Shown one piece after another: positions 62,001 through 64,000 of a stretch of 64,000 nucleotides of DNA (position 1 is its first letter; each line of letters begins with the position of its first letter). The translations under genes and the position numbers were made by a program. The stretch is from Planotetraspora phitsanulokensis. Its GTDB lineage: Bacteria > Actinomycetota > Actinomycetes > Streptosporangiales > Streptosporangiaceae. Location of the stretch: positions 62,001 to 126,000 of the forward strand of contig NZ_BOOP01000023.1 in assembly GCF_016863295.1 (NCBI RefSeq), written 5' to 3'. The notes beneath the pieces were generated by a model. The model did no database searches. It saw nothing but the letters and a program-made list of their open reading frames with translations, and was not told the origin of the DNA.

Positions 62001-62712
62001 CGTCCACGCCCTCGCCGGTGTCGCCGCCGGCCCACACCTCGGGCGCACCGATCTGCGACACCGTGTCGCTCAGGTCGGCCTTGACCTTGCCGTCCAGCCA
62101 CACCTTGGCGACACCGGCCGCGAACGAGGGCGCGGTGTCCTGTGCGCGGGCCTGCGGGGCGGCGGCGCCTCCAGCGGTGAGGGACTCCCAGAAGTCCGCC
62201 GACCGGTCGGCGGCCACCGCCGCCCCCTGGATGCTGTCGAGCGTGCGCACCGTCGTGGCCCCCTCAGGCACCCGCTGGGCGCGCAACTGGACGGCGGCCT
62301 TGTACGTGACGATCAGGGGGAGGTGGTCGACGTGGGCGTCGTCGTAGCCGTCGGCCAGTAACAGGGTGATGTTGAACAGCCGCCTGTCGAGCACCCCGGC
62401 GGAGACGTACGGCAGCGCGCTCTCCGGGTAGACGTAGGTGTCCGTGCCGACGGTGGTGACGTGGGCGGCGACGGGTTCGCCGTCCGCACCGAGCACCGAG
62501 ACGGTGCCGGCAGGCCCGGCGACGACCTTGTCACCGGTGATCAGGGTGATGGTGTGCGATCCGCCGGTGGCGGTCGGCTGGGCGTCTGCGGCGGTTACCT
62601 GGGTTCGTGCGGAGGGTTGGGTGGCGGCGTACGTGGGCGGGGTCACCGCGAACAACGCCATGGCCACCGCGGCGGCGAGTAGCCGCGACCCGCGGGAGGG
62701 CATGAGTGCCAC
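59017..62712 (-). CDS. Large secreted S8 family serine peptidase (subtilase)
   Basis: A 1231-residue exported protease. A signal peptide (RLLAAAVAMALFAVTPPTYA) leads into a propeptide-like region and the S8 domain, with Asp in VLDTGVDATHPDL (about residue 242), His in RHGHGTHVA (about 274), the oxyanion Asn in AAGNSGQ and Ser in GTSMATPH (about 450). About 750 further residues are beta-rich; one part (YAGIDAKGKVAVIRYGDTD) resembles a PA domain placed after the catalytic domain. GTG 62712 has AAGGA seven bases upstream; ATG 62703 is also possible. It likely degrades extracellular protein for nutrition. Confidence 0.92.
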   Translation of the reverse strand: MALMPSRGSRLLAAAVAMALFAVTPPTYAATQPSARTQVTAADAQPTATGGSHTITLITGDKVVAGPAGTVSVLGADGEPVAAHVTTVGTDTYVYPESALPYVSAGVLDRRLFNITLLLADGYDDAHVDHLPLIVTYKAAVQLRAQRVPEGATTVRTLDSIQGAAVAADRSADFWESLTAGGAAAPQARAQDTAPSFAAGVAKVWLDGKVKADLSDTVSQIGAPEVWAGGDTGEGVDVAVLDTGVDATHPDLAGRIEDSASFVPGEDVTDRHGHGTHVASTVAGTGAASDGKEKGVAPGADLHIGKVLSDSGQGQDSWIIAGMEWAARDEHAKVVSMSLGTDAPADGTDPMSQAVNALTAETGALFVIAAGNSGQSGDRTIGSPGAADAALTVGAVDGADRLADFSSRGPRLVDDALKPEITAPGVDVLAARSQYTPGEGPYRTMSGTSMATPHVAGAAALLAAEHPGWTGAQLKDALVSTAKLTPDYGPYEAGSGRVDVAAATKGTVFATASAYLGIHSPSKEPDAKPERTLTYTNMGDAPVTLDLSFDDSDLPDDMWSLSASQVVVPAHGQSTVTLSADLSRAEPQFSYSGQVLATGADGTVLAHTVVGVSTGEKPSRLVVTATGRDGEPMPGLVNMMREGDPAGLYYSFVTTSGYVNALLPNGTYSVWMWGQVEGTHGPNSRGMALMSAPMVVLDGDATLKLDASTAHEIKAVTPKEAADAAVRVDYHRTLGDTASITDSYTLSTTFDSVWTNSTQKPAKGELSVTARWRKIQPLLSVENGRQSYDDLWVLPGGGLLPEGTSDVDAVFAGGGSAADYAGIDAKGKVAVIRYGDTDKQVPAAVAAGVKLLLIVNDEAGRLREPLRRTPLTVASLTKDAGEQLIARLKEGPVRLHVTSHPATEYLYDFVRTWRGAVPKDVTYKPKQDDLARVEVDFRNDPADEVDEYRYDLSPGLSAKVGATMLSRAQGHRTDWVTADARWMSEAEVPRESIQYGGSVSYRAGSTAHEEWFGPIQRPRINDAVGLPRRTGDAVQVEVPGWGDSGANHAGLAVPGQLAQSLALYQGDTLVTQTEGGFLYADVPPGRRPYTLVATTERDAAVYPLSLRTTTRWRFTSATADPERAAQLPLIQLDYGVDTDAGGSADRSARLTLTPSHLPGGPDSGRIRSAGLDVSYDDGATWHRQRLDRTRDGWVTRLHAPADAEHLTLRATAEDTYGNSVEQTVVRAIGLK

Positions 62713-63076
62713 GAGCACTTCCTTGACTCAGGTCTTACAGGGGGTACGGCGACGTCACCGGCGGTGAGGGGTTCGAGCGGCCGGGACCGTCCCGGCTCTG
62801 AACCGGCTGATTTCGCCACAGGCCAATCTGAAGATCTTGATTTGTGGTGTCAAGGAGATGAATGTTGCCTGCGTGTGACATGAACGCACATGTGGCACTA
62901 AACGGGCATAGATCGCACAATAACCGGACAAGAATTTTTGACTGCCGGCAAGTCCCCGAGTCGGGGGTGCACGCCGTACGACTCTCGACGGCGCGAAAGG
63001 GCGCGCATGATCACCTCCGTGTGAGCAGAGGGCTCACACGAAGGTGCGCGTGATCAGATGAGAGCGCCGAGTGCGC
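62713..63076. other. Intergenic region between gltX and the subtilase gene
   Basis: No gene is supported in these 364 bp. The left half (62820-62945) is AT-rich and is probably the subtilase promoter region. The right half contains a hairpin (63018-63040) flanked by two TGATCA motifs. I looked for a riboswitch upstream of the subtilase and did not recognise one. Confidence 0.4.
63018..63040 (-). terminator. Terminator after gltX, flanked by TGATCA motifs
   Basis: CGTGTGAGC (63018-63026) pairs perfectly with GCTCACACG (63032-63040) around AGAGG. GCGCATGATCACC (63003-63015) and GCGCGTGATCAG (63046-63057) lie either side. Confidence 0.7.
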
Positions 63077-64000
63077 TCAGGCCAGCTTGGCCAGGGCGGT
63101 GCGGAGACGGTCGAGGGCGCGTGCCCGGCCGAGGACCTCGATGGACTCGAACAGCGGCAGGCCCACCGTCCGGCCGGTGATCGAGACCCGAACCGGGGCC
63201 TGGGCCTTGCCCAGCTTGAGCCCGTGCTCGGCGCCGACCTCCTCGAGGGCGGTCTTGAGCGACTCCGCGTCCCAGTTGACCGACTCGAGCCGTTCGGCGT
63301 AGCCGGAGATGATCCCCGCCGCGCCCGGCTTCATCGCCTTGTCCCAGGACGCCTGGTCGAAGACGGGCTCCTCGAGGAAGAGGAAGTCGACGTTCGCCGT
63401 GACCTCCGAAAGCACCGCGATCCGGGTCTGGGCCAACTCCGCCACCTTGCCGAACACGCCCCGGTCCCAGGACGGGTCCAGCCACGGCTCACAGCGGGCG
63501 ACGAACACGTCGAGCGGCAACGCCCGGATGTACTCGCCGTTGAAGGCGCGCAGCTTCTTCTCGTCGAAGAACGCCGGCGACTGGTTGACGTCCTCCAGGC
63601 GGAACAGCGGCATCATCTCCGACCAGGGCAGGATCTCCCGGTCGTCGCCGGGGCTCCAGCCGAGCAGCATGAGGTAGTTGACCATCGCCTCCGCGAGGTA
63701 GCCCTCGTCCCGGTAGGACTCCAGGGCGACCTTGTCGCGGCGCTTGGACAACTTCTGCCGCTTCTCGTTGACGATCACCGGCACGTGCGCCCACTGGGGC
63801 GGCTCGGCCCCGAGCGCCTCCCAGAGGAGCTGCTGCTTGGGCGTGTTCGACAGGTGCTCCTCGGCCCGGATCACGCTGTCGATCCGCATCTCCATGTCGT
63901 CGACCACGTTCGCGAGGACGAACAGCGGTGAGCCGTCGCCGCGGACGATCACGAAGTCCTCCATCGCCGAGTTCGGGAACTCGACCCGGCCGCGGACCCT
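63077..64000 (-). CDS. gltX: Glutamyl-tRNA synthetase, C-terminal part
   Basis: The last 308 codons of a class I synthetase gene; its 5' end lies beyond the right edge. [25 protein letters not shown] carries the KMSKS-equivalent KLSKR, and [23 protein letters not shown] is the conserved catalytic-domain stretch. The C-terminal anticodon-binding region ends in [14 protein letters not shown]. Without GlnRS in most actinobacteria, this enzyme charges tRNA-Glu and mischarges tRNA-Gln for GatCAB to convert. The three Glu/Gln tRNA genes lie 8 kb away on the same strand. Confidence 0.95.
   Translation of the reverse strand, partial: RVRGRVEFPNSAMEDFVIVRGDGSPLFVLANVVDDMEMRIDSVIRAEEHLSNTPKQQLLWEALGAEPPQWAHVPVIVNEKRQKLSKRRDKVALESYRDEGYLAEAMVNYLMLLGWSPGDDREILPWSEMMPLFRLEDVNQSPAFFDEKKLRAFNGEYIRALPLDVFVARCEPWLDPSWDRGVFGKVAELAQTRIAVLSEVTANVDFLFLEEPVFDQASWDKAMKPGAAGIISGYAERLESVNWDAESLKTALEEVGAEHGLKLGKAQAPVRVSITGRTVGLPLFESIEVLGRARALDRLRTALAKLA

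Overview
The window is high-GC DNA from an actinomycete. The protein sequences and several genus-typical small genes suggest the order Streptosporangiales, probably family Streptosporangiaceae; that placement is inference, because there is no rRNA here. GTG and TTG starts are common, several genes look leaderless (an actinobacterial -10 six to eight bases before the start codon), and intergenic hairpins are strong. I see no prophage, insertion sequence, CRISPR array or secondary-metabolite cluster.

Layout. 1-20.7 kb is a mixed, less conserved stretch: the end of an ABC exporter, three regulator/target units (MerR with aldo/keto reductase, TetR with GH1 beta-glucosidase, XRE-cupin with DMT exporter), secreted cell-surface and peptidase genes, an aldehyde dehydrogenase, typA, a secreted Cu/Zn superoxide dismutase, a HerA-like ATPase with a polysaccharide deacetylase, and a SigR-type sigma factor divergent from a Cds1-like cysteine desulfhydrase.

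20.7-54.3 kb is largely the conserved actinobacterial housekeeping block also seen in Mycobacterium and Streptomyces: ftsY, smc, acyP, mutM, rnc, rpmF, DUF177, coaD, rsmD, recG, a DAK2 protein, rpmB, thiL, an AsnC-like protein, a DUF3515 lipoprotein, ddl, gpsA, plsC, cofC, hup, leuDC and the IclR regulator ndgR. Local insertions are thiD, a membrane-anchored CBM2-like protein, a cystathionine lyase-type enzyme, a TetR/MFS pair, a 564-residue acidic protein, a thioesterase and a thioredoxin-like protein.

54.4-64 kb begins with tRNA-Gln and two tRNA-Glu genes and ends with gltX. Between them lie a Dcp peptidase, a ThuA/Gfo-Idh operon and a very large secreted subtilase. No glutaminyl-tRNA synthetase is visible in the window; if the genome lacks one, as in most actinobacteria, GltX would charge both tRNA types.

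The features most worth a second look are non-coding: a long perfect hairpin in the leader of rnc (the RNase III gene), a 134-bp structured element with perfect inverted ends between rsmD and recG, twin 26-bp direct repeats between leuC and ndgR, paired TGATCA motifs in several gaps, and well-formed operators for the MerR and TetR systems. Among proteins, a TlpA-like thioredoxin with a CGC instead of a CXXC active site and a SigR homologue without an adjacent anti-sigma gene stand out.
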